Assembly: GCA_020850415.1 (NCBI GenBank) | Contig: JADZER010000020.1 | Location: forward strand, 28,540 to 92,539 | DNA from: Phycisphaerales bacterium | Lineage (GTDB): Bacteria; Planctomycetota; Phycisphaerae; Phycisphaerales; UBA1924 | DNA length: 64,000 nucleotides | Direction: 5' to 3' | Shown: positions 48,061-56,180 of the stretch, one piece after another | Layout of the letters: each line of letters begins with the position of its first letter | How positions within the stretch are numbered: the stretch's first letter is position 1 | Made by a program: the position numbers and the translations under genes | The notes under the pieces: model-generated | Database searches by the model: none | The model's input: the letters and a program-made list of their open reading frames with translations, nothing else | What the model was told of the DNA's origin: nothing

Positions 48061-49125
48061 ATGGACCAGACCGACACCCAGCTCACCCGCCTGCTCCGCT
48101 ACGCCAAAGAGGCGAGCCCGGAGGGGCTGCGCGATGTGCTGCGGCCGGTCGTCCGCCGGGTCCTGCCCGAACATGTCCGGGCCCGCCTGCAGGACCCGCC
48201 GCCGCCGAACCCGGCGGACAGGTGGTTCGACAACCGCTACACCATCCTCGACCGCGGCACGAAGCGGCACTTCTTCTTCGTGTGCGGGTGCTTCAAGAGC
48301 GGCACGCACTGGGTGCAGAACCTGCTCAACCTCCACCCGCACGCGTTCGTGCAGGGCGAGTACCACTTCGAGGTGGCGCGGTGGGGCATGGACCACCTGA
48401 CCAAGGTCGATTGGTTCCTCAGCTCCCGCCCGGACCTGCGGGCCATCGGCGACGACACCTTCGAGATGTTGGTGCGTCGGATGATCCACGCGGCGTCGTG
48501 CACCGTGAAGCCCGACGCGATCTGGCTGGGCGACCGGACCCCCAACGAGCTGATGACCATCATCCGCGGGGCGCCGCAGATCATCATCACCCGCGATGTG
48601 CGGGATGTCCTGATCAGCTGGTCGTTCCACCATGTGCGGGTGGAGACCGCGACGGGCATGTTCCCGCGGTTCCAGGAGCTCTGGAAGCGGTCGGCCGCGA
48701 AGTTCCAGGAAGACCCGGAGGGCTTCAACCCCTGTGACGGCTTCCTGGGGGACGAGAAGTGGGTCCGCCACCACGCGGGCCACTGGGCGATGGTCTGCCG
48801 CAAATCGCGGGCGGCGATCCCGAAGCTGCGCGAGGAGGGGTCCGAGGTGCTGCAGCTCTCGTACGAGCACATGCACGAGGACCTCGCCGGCGAGACCGAT
48901 CGTCTGTACCGGTTCCTGGGTCTTGACCCGCGTCTGGCGGCCGCGCCGTCGCTGGAATCCAGGACCCTCCCGGGCTTCCGCAGGGAGGACCGGATGAGCC
49001 ACTACCGGCGCGGGGAAGTGGGGGAGTGGCGGCATGTGCTCCCCGAGCATGTGCGGGGGTGGATCAAGGAGGAGGCCGGCGAGGAGCTGATCGCCGCCGG
49101 CTACGAGAAGGACCTGAATTGGTGA
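48061..49125 (+). CDS. PAPS-dependent sulfotransferase
   Basis: 354 residues from ATG 48061; the open frame reaches further upstream, but only through REP repeats. The 5'-phosphosulfate loop CGCFKSGTHWVQNLL near residue 75, the 3'-phosphate motif TRDVRDVLISW near 177, and the C-terminal RRGEVGEWR are the signature of the sulfotransferase 1 fold. Transfers sulfate from PAPS to an unknown acceptor, perhaps a glycan. It sits between groES and groEL2 and has REP elements just upstream, so it may be a later insertion into a chaperonin block. No Shine-Dalgarno sequence is evident. Confidence 0.88.
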   Translation: MDQTDTQLTRLLRYAKEASPEGLRDVLRPVVRRVLPEHVRARLQDPPPPNPADRWFDNRYTILDRGTKRHFFFVCGCFKSGTHWVQNLLNLHPHAFVQGEYHFEVARWGMDHLTKVDWFLSSRPDLRAIGDDTFEMLVRRMIHAASCTVKPDAIWLGDRTPNELMTIIRGAPQIIITRDVRDVLISWSFHHVRVETATGMFPRFQELWKRSAAKFQEDPEGFNPCDGFLGDEKWVRHHAGHWAMVCRKSRAAIPKLREEGSEVLQLSYEHMHEDLAGETDRLYRFLGLDPRLAAAPSLESRTLPGFRREDRMSHYRRGEVGEWRHVLPEHVRGWIKEEAGEELIAAGYEKDLNW

Positions 49126-49200
49126 GGACCGCGCCGGGGCGAGGCGTCCGGCAGAACCAGCAAGCACTGCACACGACAAGCGCGTGAGGAGTATGACACC

Positions 49201-50829
49201 ATGGCAACCAAGCAGATCATGTTCGAAGACGCCGCCCTTCTCGAGATGAAGAAGGGCGTGGACCGCCTCGCGGAGGCTGTCAAGTGCACGATGGGCCCCG
49301 CCGGGCGCCATGTCGTGATCGAGAAGTCCTACGGCGGTCCGAGCGTCACCAAGGACGGCGTGAGCGTCTCCAAGGAGGTCACGCTCCCCGAGCCCTTCCA
49401 GGCCATGGGCGCCAAGATGGTCAACCAGGTCGCCAAGAAGACCTCCGACCAGGCGGGCGACGGCACCACCGCCGCCACGGTGCTCGCCCAGGCGATCTTC
49501 ACCGAGGGCGTGCGCCATGTGGCGGCCGGGGCGAACCCGGTGCAGCTGCAGCGCGGGATCAACGCCGCCGCCCTCGCCGCGGCCGACGCCATCACCGCCA
49601 TGGCCGTCAAGTGCAAGGGCAAGGAGGACTACAAGAAGATCGCGACGGTCTCGGCCAACCACGACGCGTCGGTCGGCGAGCTGATCGCCGAGGCGATCAG
49701 CAAGGTCGGGCCCGACGGCGTGGTCGAGGTCGAGGACGGCAAGAGTGCCGAGACCACCCTGGACTATGTCGAGGGCATGCAGTTTGACAAGGGCTACCTC
49801 TCCCCCTACTTCATGACCGACCCCAAGACCGCCGAGTGCGTGCTCGAGGACTGCGCCATCCTCATCTACGAGAAGAAGATCGCCAACCTCCCCGACCTGC
49901 TCCCCCTGCTCAACAAGACCGTCACCAGCGGCAAGCCCCTCCTCCTCATCGCCGAGGATGTCGAGAACGAGGCGCTCACCGCCCTGGTCGTCAACCGCCT
50001 CCGCGGCATGCTCAAGATCGCCGCCGTCAAGGCCCCGGGCTTCGGCGACCGGCGCAAGGCCATGCTCGGCGACATCGCCGTGCTCACCGGCGGCGTGTTC
50101 TTCTCCGAGGACCTCGGCCGCTCCATCGAGTCCGTCGAGCTCTCCGAGCTCGGCCGCGCCAAGAAGATCGTCATCACCAAGGACGACACCACCATCATCG
50201 AGGGCGCCGGCAAGAAGAAGGACATCCAGGCCCGCGCCGACCAGATCATGAGCCAGTTCGAGAAGTCCACCAGCGACTACGACAAGGAGAAGCTGATGGA
50301 GCGTCACGCCAAGCTCGTCGGCGGCGTGGCCATCATCAATGTCGGCGGCGCCACCGAGACCGACATGAAGGCCCGCAAGGACCTCGTCGACGACGCCCTC
50401 CACGCCACCCGGGCCGCCGCGAAGGAGGGATATGTCCCCGGCGGCGGCGTCGCCCTGCTCCGCACGCAGGGCGCGATCGACGCGGCCAAGGCCAAGGCGA
50501 AGGGCGACGAGAAGCTCGGCTTCGACATCGTCAGGCACGCGGTCGAGGCCTGCGCCTACCAGATCGCCGCCAACGCCGGCATCGACGGCGACCTGGTCGT
50601 CGAGAAGATCAAGGAGGGCTCCGGCGGCAAGTTCAACCCCGGGTTCGGCTACAACGCCGGCACCGGCCAGTTCACCGACCTGGTCAAGGACGGCATCATC
50701 GACCCCGCGCTGGTCGCCAAGACCGCCCTGATCAACGCCGCGTCGGTCGCGGGCATCATGCTGACCACCGATGTCCTCATCACCGAGCTCAAGGAGGACG
50801 CCGCGGTCGAGGTCGGCGCCATCGCCTGA
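49201..50829 (+). CDS. groEL: Chaperonin GroEL, paralogue 2 (no GGM tail)
   Basis: 542 residues. [56 protein letters not shown] and [11 protein letters not shown] show an intact GroEL. It ends [16 protein letters not shown] without the Gly-Met repeat. It is clearly divergent from groEL1 in the same block, so it is an older duplication or separately acquired. SD GGAG lies about 11 nt upstream. A strong hairpin follows it. Confidence 0.96.
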   Translation: MATKQIMFEDAALLEMKKGVDRLAEAVKCTMGPAGRHVVIEKSYGGPSVTKDGVSVSKEVTLPEPFQAMGAKMVNQVAKKTSDQAGDGTTAATVLAQAIFTEGVRHVAAGANPVQLQRGINAAALAAADAITAMAVKCKGKEDYKKIATVSANHDASVGELIAEAISKVGPDGVVEVEDGKSAETTLDYVEGMQFDKGYLSPYFMTDPKTAECVLEDCAILIYEKKIANLPDLLPLLNKTVTSGKPLLLIAEDVENEALTALVVNRLRGMLKIAAVKAPGFGDRRKAMLGDIAVLTGGVFFSEDLGRSIESVELSELGRAKKIVITKDDTTIIEGAGKKKDIQARADQIMSQFEKSTSDYDKEKLMERHAKLVGGVAIINVGGATETDMKARKDLVDDALHATRAAAKEGYVPGGGVALLRTQGAIDAAKAKAKGDEKLGFDIVRHAVEACAYQIAANAGIDGDLVVEKIKEGSGGKFNPGFGYNAGTGQFTDLVKDGIIDPALVAKTALINAASVAGIMLTTDVLITELKEDAAVEVGAIA

Positions 50830-50837
50830 CTCCGGCC

Positions 50838-50864
50838 CCCTCTCCCGCCCCCGGCGGGAGAGGG
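50838..50864 (+). terminator. Strong hairpin after groEL2
   Basis: Perfect 12-bp stem CCCTCTCCCGCC / GGCGGGAGAGGG with a 3-nt loop, starting 8 nt after the groEL2 stop, followed by TTGGGGAGAGGG and not by a T-tract. It resembles a family of REP-like GGGAGAGGG elements seen in many bacteria, and could serve as a terminator or mRNA stabiliser. Confidence 0.55.
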
Positions 50865-51053
50865 TTGGGGAGAGGGCTCTTCCTCTCTTTCTTCTACAAG
50901 CCTTTGCTATCGACGACCTTCAGCACCAACCCCGGCGGCCAACCCCTCCCCGGAGCAGAGGGAGACCACCAGAGAGACCGGAGGAAGACCCCGGCCGCCG
51001 ATCGACAACCGAGCCCCGAGCGGAAACGCCCGAGGGCTCGATTCGCGAAGAGA
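50865..51053. other. Intergenic sequence between groEL2 and the dnaJ leader element
   Basis: With the hairpin before it and the repeat after it, the gap between groEL2 and dnaJ is 327 bp. This stretch includes a T-rich tract (CTTTCTTCTACAAG) and a small inverted repeat CGAGCCC/GGGCTCG near 51010-51040. No gene is supported. Confidence 0.45.
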
Positions 51054-51153
51054 GGCACTAGGCACTAGGCATCAGGCACTAGTGTTGTGTCGGCAAAGGT
51101 GACGGGAACGCTCCTCACCAGTGCCTAGTGCCCAATGCCTCATGCCTAGTGCC
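51054..51153 (+). repeat. Inverted heptamer arrays forming a long hairpin up to the dnaJ start
   Basis: Left arm 51054-51084 is four heptamers of the type GGCACTA / GGCATCA. Right arm 51120-51153 is the complementary series TAGTGCC / CAATGCC / TCATGCC. In one register 24 of 28 positions pair across a centre of about 30 nt. The right arm ends 3 nt before ATG 51157 and dnaJ has no Shine-Dalgarno sequence, so the structure could cover the translation start. Confidence 0.65.
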
Positions 51154-51156
51154 CCC

Positions 51157-52317
51157 ATGCCCACCACCCGCGACTACTACGAAGTCCTCTCCGTCGAGCG
51201 CACCGCCGACGCCGACGAGATCAAGCGCGCCTACCGACGCCTCGCGCTCAAGTACCACCCCGACCGCAACCCCGATGACCCCGAGGCCGAGACCAAGTTC
51301 AAGGAGGCCGCCGAGGCCTACGAGGTCCTCTCCGACGACGCGAAGCGCAAGGTCTACGACCAGCACGGCCACGAGGGCCTCCGCTCCCGCGGCGGGCCCG
51401 CCGGCCACGACTTCTCCCGCATGGATCCCAACGACATCTTCTCGATGTTCCAGGAGATCTTCGGCGGGATGGGCGGCGGCGGCTTCGCCGGCGGGGGGCG
51501 CGGCCGGCCCCGCGCCGCCCGCGGCTACGACCTTGAGACCGAGGTCACCCTCGACCTCGCCGATGTCGCCAGGGGCGTCGAACGCGATGTCGAGTTCACA
51601 CGCCTCGATGTCTGCGAGAAGTGCACCGGCACCGGCGCCAAACCCGGCACCAAGCCCGAGACTTGCCCCACCTGCGCCGGACAGGGCAAGGTCGCCCAGC
51701 AGGGCCTCGGCGGCATGTTCCGCATGGTCACCGCCTGCCCGCACTGCCGCGGACGCGGGACGATCATCAAGGAGGCCTGTGACGCCTGCCGCGGCAAGGG
51801 GCGCGTGCCCAAGAAGCGCAAGCTCACGGTCAAGGTACCCGCGGGCGTGCACGAGGGGCAGGCGGTGCGTATCCAGGGCGAGGGCGAGCCCCCGCCGCCG
51901 GAGGCCGCGCCCGACGGCCAGGGCGTGCGGGGCGACCTGCATGTGGTCGTGCGTGTCAACGACCACACGCTCTTCCACCGCGACGGGGACAACCTGGTGG
52001 TCGAGCTGCCGGTGAGCTTCACGCAGGCGGCGCTGGGCGCCGAGGTCGATGTGCCGACGATCGACGGACGCCAGCAACTCCGCATCCACGCCGGGGCACA
52101 GCACGGCGATGTCTACAAGCTCGACGGCCAGGGGCTGCCCAACCTGCGGTCCGGGCGCCACGGCGACCTGATCACCATCGTCAAGATCGAGATCCCCAAG
52201 AAGCTGACCGCGAGACAGCAGGAGCTGCTCCGCGAGTTCGCCGAGACCGAAGACCAGAGCGTGCTGCCCGAGAGCCAGGGCTTCTGGAAGAAGATGAAGG
52301 ACCTCTTCGGCGCCTGA
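51157..52317 (+). CDS. dnaJ: Chaperone DnaJ (type I)
   Basis: 386 residues from ATG 51157 (GTG 51121 in frame would add only repeat-derived sequence). J domain with YHPDRNPDD (HPD motif near residue 35), a Gly/Phe-rich region ([13 protein letters not shown]), four CXXCXGXG zinc motifs in modified form ([32 protein letters not shown]) near 154-220, and the C-terminal substrate-binding domains. Stimulates DnaK ATPase; dnaK itself is not in the window. grpE follows after 74 bp. Confidence 0.96.
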   Translation: MPTTRDYYEVLSVERTADADEIKRAYRRLALKYHPDRNPDDPEAETKFKEAAEAYEVLSDDAKRKVYDQHGHEGLRSRGGPAGHDFSRMDPNDIFSMFQEIFGGMGGGGFAGGGRGRPRAARGYDLETEVTLDLADVARGVERDVEFTRLDVCEKCTGTGAKPGTKPETCPTCAGQGKVAQQGLGGMFRMVTACPHCRGRGTIIKEACDACRGKGRVPKKRKLTVKVPAGVHEGQAVRIQGEGEPPPPEAAPDGQGVRGDLHVVVRVNDHTLFHRDGDNLVVELPVSFTQAALGAEVDVPTIDGRQQLRIHAGAQHGDVYKLDGQGLPNLRSGRHGDLITIVKIEIPKKLTARQQELLREFAETEDQSVLPESQGFWKKMKDLFGA

Positions 52318-52391
52318 CCATTCAGACAGAACCCGGAGCGCCGGCGAGAGCCCCGCCTCCGAACACCGCGAACCCCCCCCGAGCACCCACC

Positions 52392-52988
52392 ATGCACAAG
52401 CACAAGGACAAGAAGGCCAAGGGCGAGTGCTGCAGCGAGCAGTGCTCGTGCTCCGACGCCGAGCAGACACCCGCCGAGGAGTACTCGCCCGAGGACTACG
52501 AGGCCCTCGTCGCCGAGCGCGACGACCTGCGCACCAAGTACCAACGGGCCCTGGCCGACTACCAGAACGCCCAGCGCCGCTTCACGGCGGACATGAGCGC
52601 CGCCCGCGAGGCCGGCGTCGAGCGCGTGCTCGGCTCGCTCATCCCCGTGCTCGACCACTTCGACCTGGCGCTGAGCCAGTCCACCGGCAAGGTGAGCGCC
52701 GAGCAGGTGCTCGCCGGCGTGACCATGATCCGCGACGAGTTCAACCGCGCCATGGGCGCCTTCGGCGTCACGCCGATCAGCCCCGCGATCGGCGACGAGT
52801 TCGACCCGGCCCAGCACGCTGCCCTCTCCCAGCTCGCCGCGCCGGGCGTCGAGCCGGGGCGGGTCTCGGGCGTGTACCAGGTCGGTTACCGCGTCGGCGA
52901 GCGGGTGGTCCGCCCGGCGAAGGTGACCATCGCCCCGCCCGCCGAGCAAGACCCCGATGCGCCCGCCGAAGGCCGGGGGGACGCCTGA
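52392..52988 (+). CDS. grpE: Nucleotide exchange factor GrpE
   Basis: 198 residues. A coiled-coil segment (YEALVAERDDLRTKYQRALADYQNAQRRF) and the GrpE core VLGSLIPVLDHFDLAL, GVTPISPAIGDEFDPAQHAAL and the terminal VVRPAKVTIA are diagnostic. Releases ADP from DnaK. Odd feature: a Lys-rich, Cys-rich N-terminus, GECCSEQCSCSD, with four Cys in ten residues, not usual for GrpE and possibly metal-binding. The fmdB-like gene starts 1 nt after the stop. Confidence 0.94.
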   Translation: MHKHKDKKAKGECCSEQCSCSDAEQTPAEEYSPEDYEALVAERDDLRTKYQRALADYQNAQRRFTADMSAAREAGVERVLGSLIPVLDHFDLALSQSTGKVSAEQVLAGVTMIRDEFNRAMGAFGVTPISPAIGDEFDPAQHAALSQLAAPGVEPGRVSGVYQVGYRVGERVVRPAKVTIAPPAEQDPDAPAEGRGDA

Positions 52989-52989
52989 G

Positions 52990-53331
52990 ATGCCCACCTA
53001 CGACTACCGCTGCGGCGCCTGCGAGCACGAGTTTGAGCTCTTCCAGTCGATGAAGGACAGCGCGAAGAAGAAGTGTCCGGAGTGCGGCAAGCTCGCGCTG
53101 GAACGGCTCATCGGCACCGGGGCGGCCGTGCTGTTCAAGGGCTCGGGGTTCTACGAGACCGACTACCGGTCGAAGTCCTACAACGACGCCGCGAAGAAGG
53201 ACAAGGAGGCCGGTGCCCCGAAGGCCGACTCGGGCGCCGATGCCAAACCCGCGAAGGCCGAGAGCAAGCCGGCCAAGCCGGCCATGCCGGCTGAGAAGCC
53301 GAAGGCCAGGACGAAGCGCGGGGACGACTGA
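52990..53331 (+). CDS. FmdB-type zinc ribbon protein
   Basis: 113 residues from ATG 52990. PTYDYRCGACEHEFELFQSM and KKKCPECGK give the CXXC...CXXC zinc ribbon of the FmdB/CxxC_CxxC_SSSS family; GSGFYETDYRSKSY is the usual family ending. A Lys/Ala/Pro-rich, probably disordered basic tail follows. Such proteins are widespread and often lie near chaperone or translation genes; the function is not settled. One base separates it from grpE, so they are cotranscribed. Confidence 0.9.
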   Translation: MPTYDYRCGACEHEFELFQSMKDSAKKKCPECGKLALERLIGTGAAVLFKGSGFYETDYRSKSYNDAAKKDKEAGAPKADSGADAKPAKAESKPAKPAMPAEKPKARTKRGDD

Positions 53332-53374
53332 GGCACCCCGTGCCCGGCGGTGCGGGCGGGCGAGCGCCGGGCGG

Positions 53375-54433
53375 GTGTGCCGCGAGCGATGCGCGAGCAC
53401 GCGGGCCGGACGCGCCGGCTGGAGAGCTGCAATCTCAGACCCCAAGCCCCACATCCCGGACCCGACCCCGCGCCGGGCGCTGCCCACCGTCCTGGTCACC
53501 GAGGTCGTCCGATCGGCCCACCAGGGCGACTCGCACGGCGGGGCGTTCCTCGTCAACCTCCAGACCGGCGAAGCGACAAAGGCGCTGGACTGGAACCGTG
53601 TCGACATCGACTGGGAGGGCCGGGGCCAGGGGCGCGGCCTCCGCGGCATCGCCTTCCACGCCGACCGGGTCTACATCGCCGCGAGCGACGAGCTGTTCGT
53701 TTTTGATCGCAACTTCAACATCATCAAGACCCACCGGAACCGCTACCTCCGCCACTGCCACGAGATCCACAAGTCCGGCGGCACGCTCTACCTCACCGCG
53801 ACCAGCTTCGACTCCGTCCTCGCGTTCGACCTCGCCGCGGAACGCTTCACGGGGGCCCACCTCATCCGCTACCAGCCCAGGCAGGTCCGCACGCCGATGG
53901 GCACGCGGGAGGAGCTCGTCCTCCGCGTCGGCCGCTACGACCCCACCCGCGCGGACGGCCCGGCCCCGGCCGACACCACGCATGTCAACAATGTCGCCGT
54001 CCACGAGGGCAGGCTCCTCGTCTCCGGCGTGCGCCTGAAGTCCATCCTCGCGATCGGCCAGGGCGGACACACCGAGTTCGCGCCCGTGCCCGAGTGGACG
54101 CACAACGCCCGGCCCTACCGGGACGGGGTGATCTACAACAGCACCGGGGAGGACGCGGTCTGCTTCGCGACGCTCGCGGGCGAGGTCGTCCGCCGGTTCG
54201 CGATCCCGCGCTACGACGAGGCGGGGCTCGCCAAGTCCGACCTGCCCAACGACTACGCGCGCCAGGCCTTCGGGCGCGGTCTGATCGCGACCGACGACGG
54301 GCTGATCGTCGCCGGCTCCAGCCCCAGCACCGTCACCGCCTGGGACTTCGACACCGGCGAGCAGCTCGCCTCCGTCAACTTCGGCAAGGACATCCGCAAC
54401 GCCCCCCACGGCCTCGCCCTCTGGCCCTACTGA
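53375..54433 (+). CDS. Beta-propeller-like protein of unknown function
   Basis: About 352 residues if GTG 53375 is the start; homology-like sequence is convincing only from ~53490 (LVTEVVRSAHQGDSHGG), and no ATG lies between, so the start is uncertain. The body has propeller-like repeats: FLVNLQTGEATKALDW, RGIAFHADRVYIAASDELFVFD, HEIHKSGGTLYLTATSFDSVLAFD, VNNVAVHEGRLLVSG, GLIVAGSSPSTVTAWDF. There is no obvious signal peptide. It may be a sensor or a glycan- or lactone-related protein; I do not assign one. The region 53332-53490 is low-complexity. Confidence 0.65.
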   Translation: MCRERCASTRAGRAGWRAAISDPKPHIPDPTPRRALPTVLVTEVVRSAHQGDSHGGAFLVNLQTGEATKALDWNRVDIDWEGRGQGRGLRGIAFHADRVYIAASDELFVFDRNFNIIKTHRNRYLRHCHEIHKSGGTLYLTATSFDSVLAFDLAAERFTGAHLIRYQPRQVRTPMGTREELVLRVGRYDPTRADGPAPADTTHVNNVAVHEGRLLVSGVRLKSILAIGQGGHTEFAPVPEWTHNARPYRDGVIYNSTGEDAVCFATLAGEVVRRFAIPRYDEAGLAKSDLPNDYARQAFGRGLIATDDGLIVAGSSPSTVTAWDFDTGEQLASVNFGKDIRNAPHGLALWPY

Positions 54434-54567
54434 CCGATCCTCCTTCTTCCGCTCCTTCCCCTTCTCCCCCTCCGGGGCGGGGCACTCCGGGCCCCCTCCC
54501 TTTCTCCGACGCTCGAACCTCCCGTGCGCCCTCCACTCCTCCGACCCTTCCACCTTCATCCTTCCCC

Positions 54568-54578
54568 TACACTCCCCC
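54568..54578 (+). promoter_or_regulatory. -10-like element directly before acpS
   Basis: TACACT (54568-54573) is followed by five C residues and ATG 54579; no SD is possible. The 145-bp region before it is almost pure pyrimidine on the plus strand (runs of CTCC/TTCC), which is unusual for the window. Confidence 0.5.
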
Positions 54579-54959
54579 ATGCTCGCCCACGGCATCGACA
54601 TCGTCGAGATCGCGCGGTTCGCCGAGTTCATCGACCGCCACCCGGACCGCGCCCGGGCCCGGCTGTTCACCGAGGCCGAGCTGGCCTACGCGACGGGCAA
54701 GAAGCGCGAGCTCGAGCACCTCGCCGCCAGGTTCGCCGCAAAGGAGGCCGCGCTCAAGGCGCTCGGCACCGGCTGGGCCGACGGGATCGCCTGGACCGAT
54801 GTGGAGGTGACGCGGGACGGCGCCGGGCGGCCCGGGCTCGTCCTGCGCGGGCGTGCCGCGGAGCTGGCCAGGGCGCAGGGCATCGACCAGTGGGCGATCT
54901 CGCTCTCGCACACGGAGCACTACGCGACGGCGTCGGTTGTCGGGCTCGGCGCCGGCTGA
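54579..54959 (+). CDS. acpS: Holo-[acyl-carrier-protein] synthase
   Basis: 126 residues. GIDIVEIARFAEFI with the Mg-binding Asp, LFTEAELAYA, HLAARFAAKEAALKALGTG with the catalytic Glu, and WAISLSHTEHYATASVV are the AcpS signature. Transfers 4'-phosphopantetheine from CoA to ACP for fatty acid synthesis. It is convergent with the secreted-protein gene, with 7 bp between stops. Probably a leaderless mRNA. Confidence 0.94.
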   Translation: MLAHGIDIVEIARFAEFIDRHPDRARARLFTEAELAYATGKKRELEHLAARFAAKEAALKALGTGWADGIAWTDVEVTRDGAGRPGLVLRGRAAELARAQGIDQWAISLSHTEHYATASVVGLGAG

Positions 54960-54966
54960 GGGGCGT

Positions 54967-55944
54967 TCAGCCCTCGGCGCGGGCCGCCATCCACGGCTTC
55001 CAATCGCGCTCGTACCAGTCCCACCACTTGCCCTGGTCCATCCCCCACGCGCCGGTGGGCGTGCCGAGGGCGTTGCTCGTCATGCGGGTGAGCGAGTAGA
55101 AGACCTCGGTACGGTAGGTGATGACGACCGCGTCGCTGACCTCCAGCACCACGCCCTCGGTCACGAGGCTCAGCGTCGGGTCGAAGCCGACGGCGCTGTT
55201 GGAGACCACCGGCTGGAGGTCCGACACGAACGCCTGCTGCTGCGCGACGATGATCCAGCCGAGGTTGCCCGTCCCCTCGCCGCCGCCGCCCTGCGCGCCC
55301 CCGGTCCCCACCTGCGCCGCGATCATCAGCGGCACCATCTCGTAGAGGTTGAAGAACTCCGCCAGCCCCGCGGCCGCGACGACCTCGGAGTCCACGCTCT
55401 TCTGCAGCCCCGCCCCGATCACCAGCTTCACCCGGTGGGGCACCGCGCCGAGCTCGCCCACGCGTCCGACCAGCCGCTCGCGGGCCGCGTCCCGCATCTC
55501 CGCCTCGACCGCGAACACCGCCTGCCAGGCCAGCGTCGCGTCTCCGGCGTCGGTGCCCGCGTCGGCGAACATGTCCAGCAGGGCCAGTCCGGCGTCGTCG
55601 TCGAACTCGAAGGTCTCGAGCAGCAGCGGGTAGAGCTCCGGCAGGTCGTACCGCTCGCGCAGCAGGGCCATCCCGACCTGGCGCCTTTCGGTGCTCACCC
55701 CCTGGCTGAAGTACTGCCTGCGGAACTGGCGGAGCTCCAGCTCCTTCTCGTGCTGGGCCTTCCGCTGGGCGGCGTAGGCCTGCCAGTACGGGTCTTCGGC
55801 GTCCGGCACCAGCCGCTCGAGCCACTCCGGGGCCGGGTAGCTCGTCGGGGCGCCGGTATCGATGATCGCCTGGCCGGCGGCCACCGAAGCCACACCCAGC
55901 AGCACCGCCGCCGCACCAGCCGCTAAAGCCCGCTCCAGCACCAT
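54967..55944 (-). CDS. Secreted protein of unknown function
   Basis: 325 residues from ATG 55944, which has SD AGGAG 7 nt upstream. Signal peptide (AAGAAAVLLGVASVAAGQA). A helical middle (ELELRQFRRQYFS, LPELYPLLLETFEFDDDAGLALLDMFAD) could be HEAT-like. Then a beta-rich C-terminal part with a Gly-rich loop (GTGGAQGGGGEGTGN), WIIVAQQQAFVSDLQPVVSNS and VSDAVVITYRTEVFYSLT. Ends with a Trp-rich helix (GKWWDWYERDWKPWM). No family recognised. Confidence 0.75.
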   Translation of the reverse strand: MVLERALAAGAAAVLLGVASVAAGQAIIDTGAPTSYPAPEWLERLVPDAEDPYWQAYAAQRKAQHEKELELRQFRRQYFSQGVSTERRQVGMALLRERYDLPELYPLLLETFEFDDDAGLALLDMFADAGTDAGDATLAWQAVFAVEAEMRDAARERLVGRVGELGAVPHRVKLVIGAGLQKSVDSEVVAAAGLAEFFNLYEMVPLMIAAQVGTGGAQGGGGEGTGNLGWIIVAQQQAFVSDLQPVVSNSAVGFDPTLSLVTEGVVLEVSDAVVITYRTEVFYSLTRMTSNALGTPTGAWGMDQGKWWDWYERDWKPWMAARAEG

Positions 55945-56180
55945 GGGTCGCTCCTGTGGTCCGCCCGCCAAGACCCCCCCGCGCCGTGTGACGGGGCCGG
56001 GTCCGTTGCTCGTGAGCCCGACGGGGCCCGGCGCCGGGGTTCTCCCCGCCACAGCCCGCCCGCGTGCTCCGCCCCCTTATACGCCCGGGCCTCCCTCAGG
56101 ATGCTCCGGCACCCGGCCCGCCCTGGCATCGGCTAGATTACCCGCCTCACCGAAGCCCTCCAAGCCCCGGAGCCGCCCTC

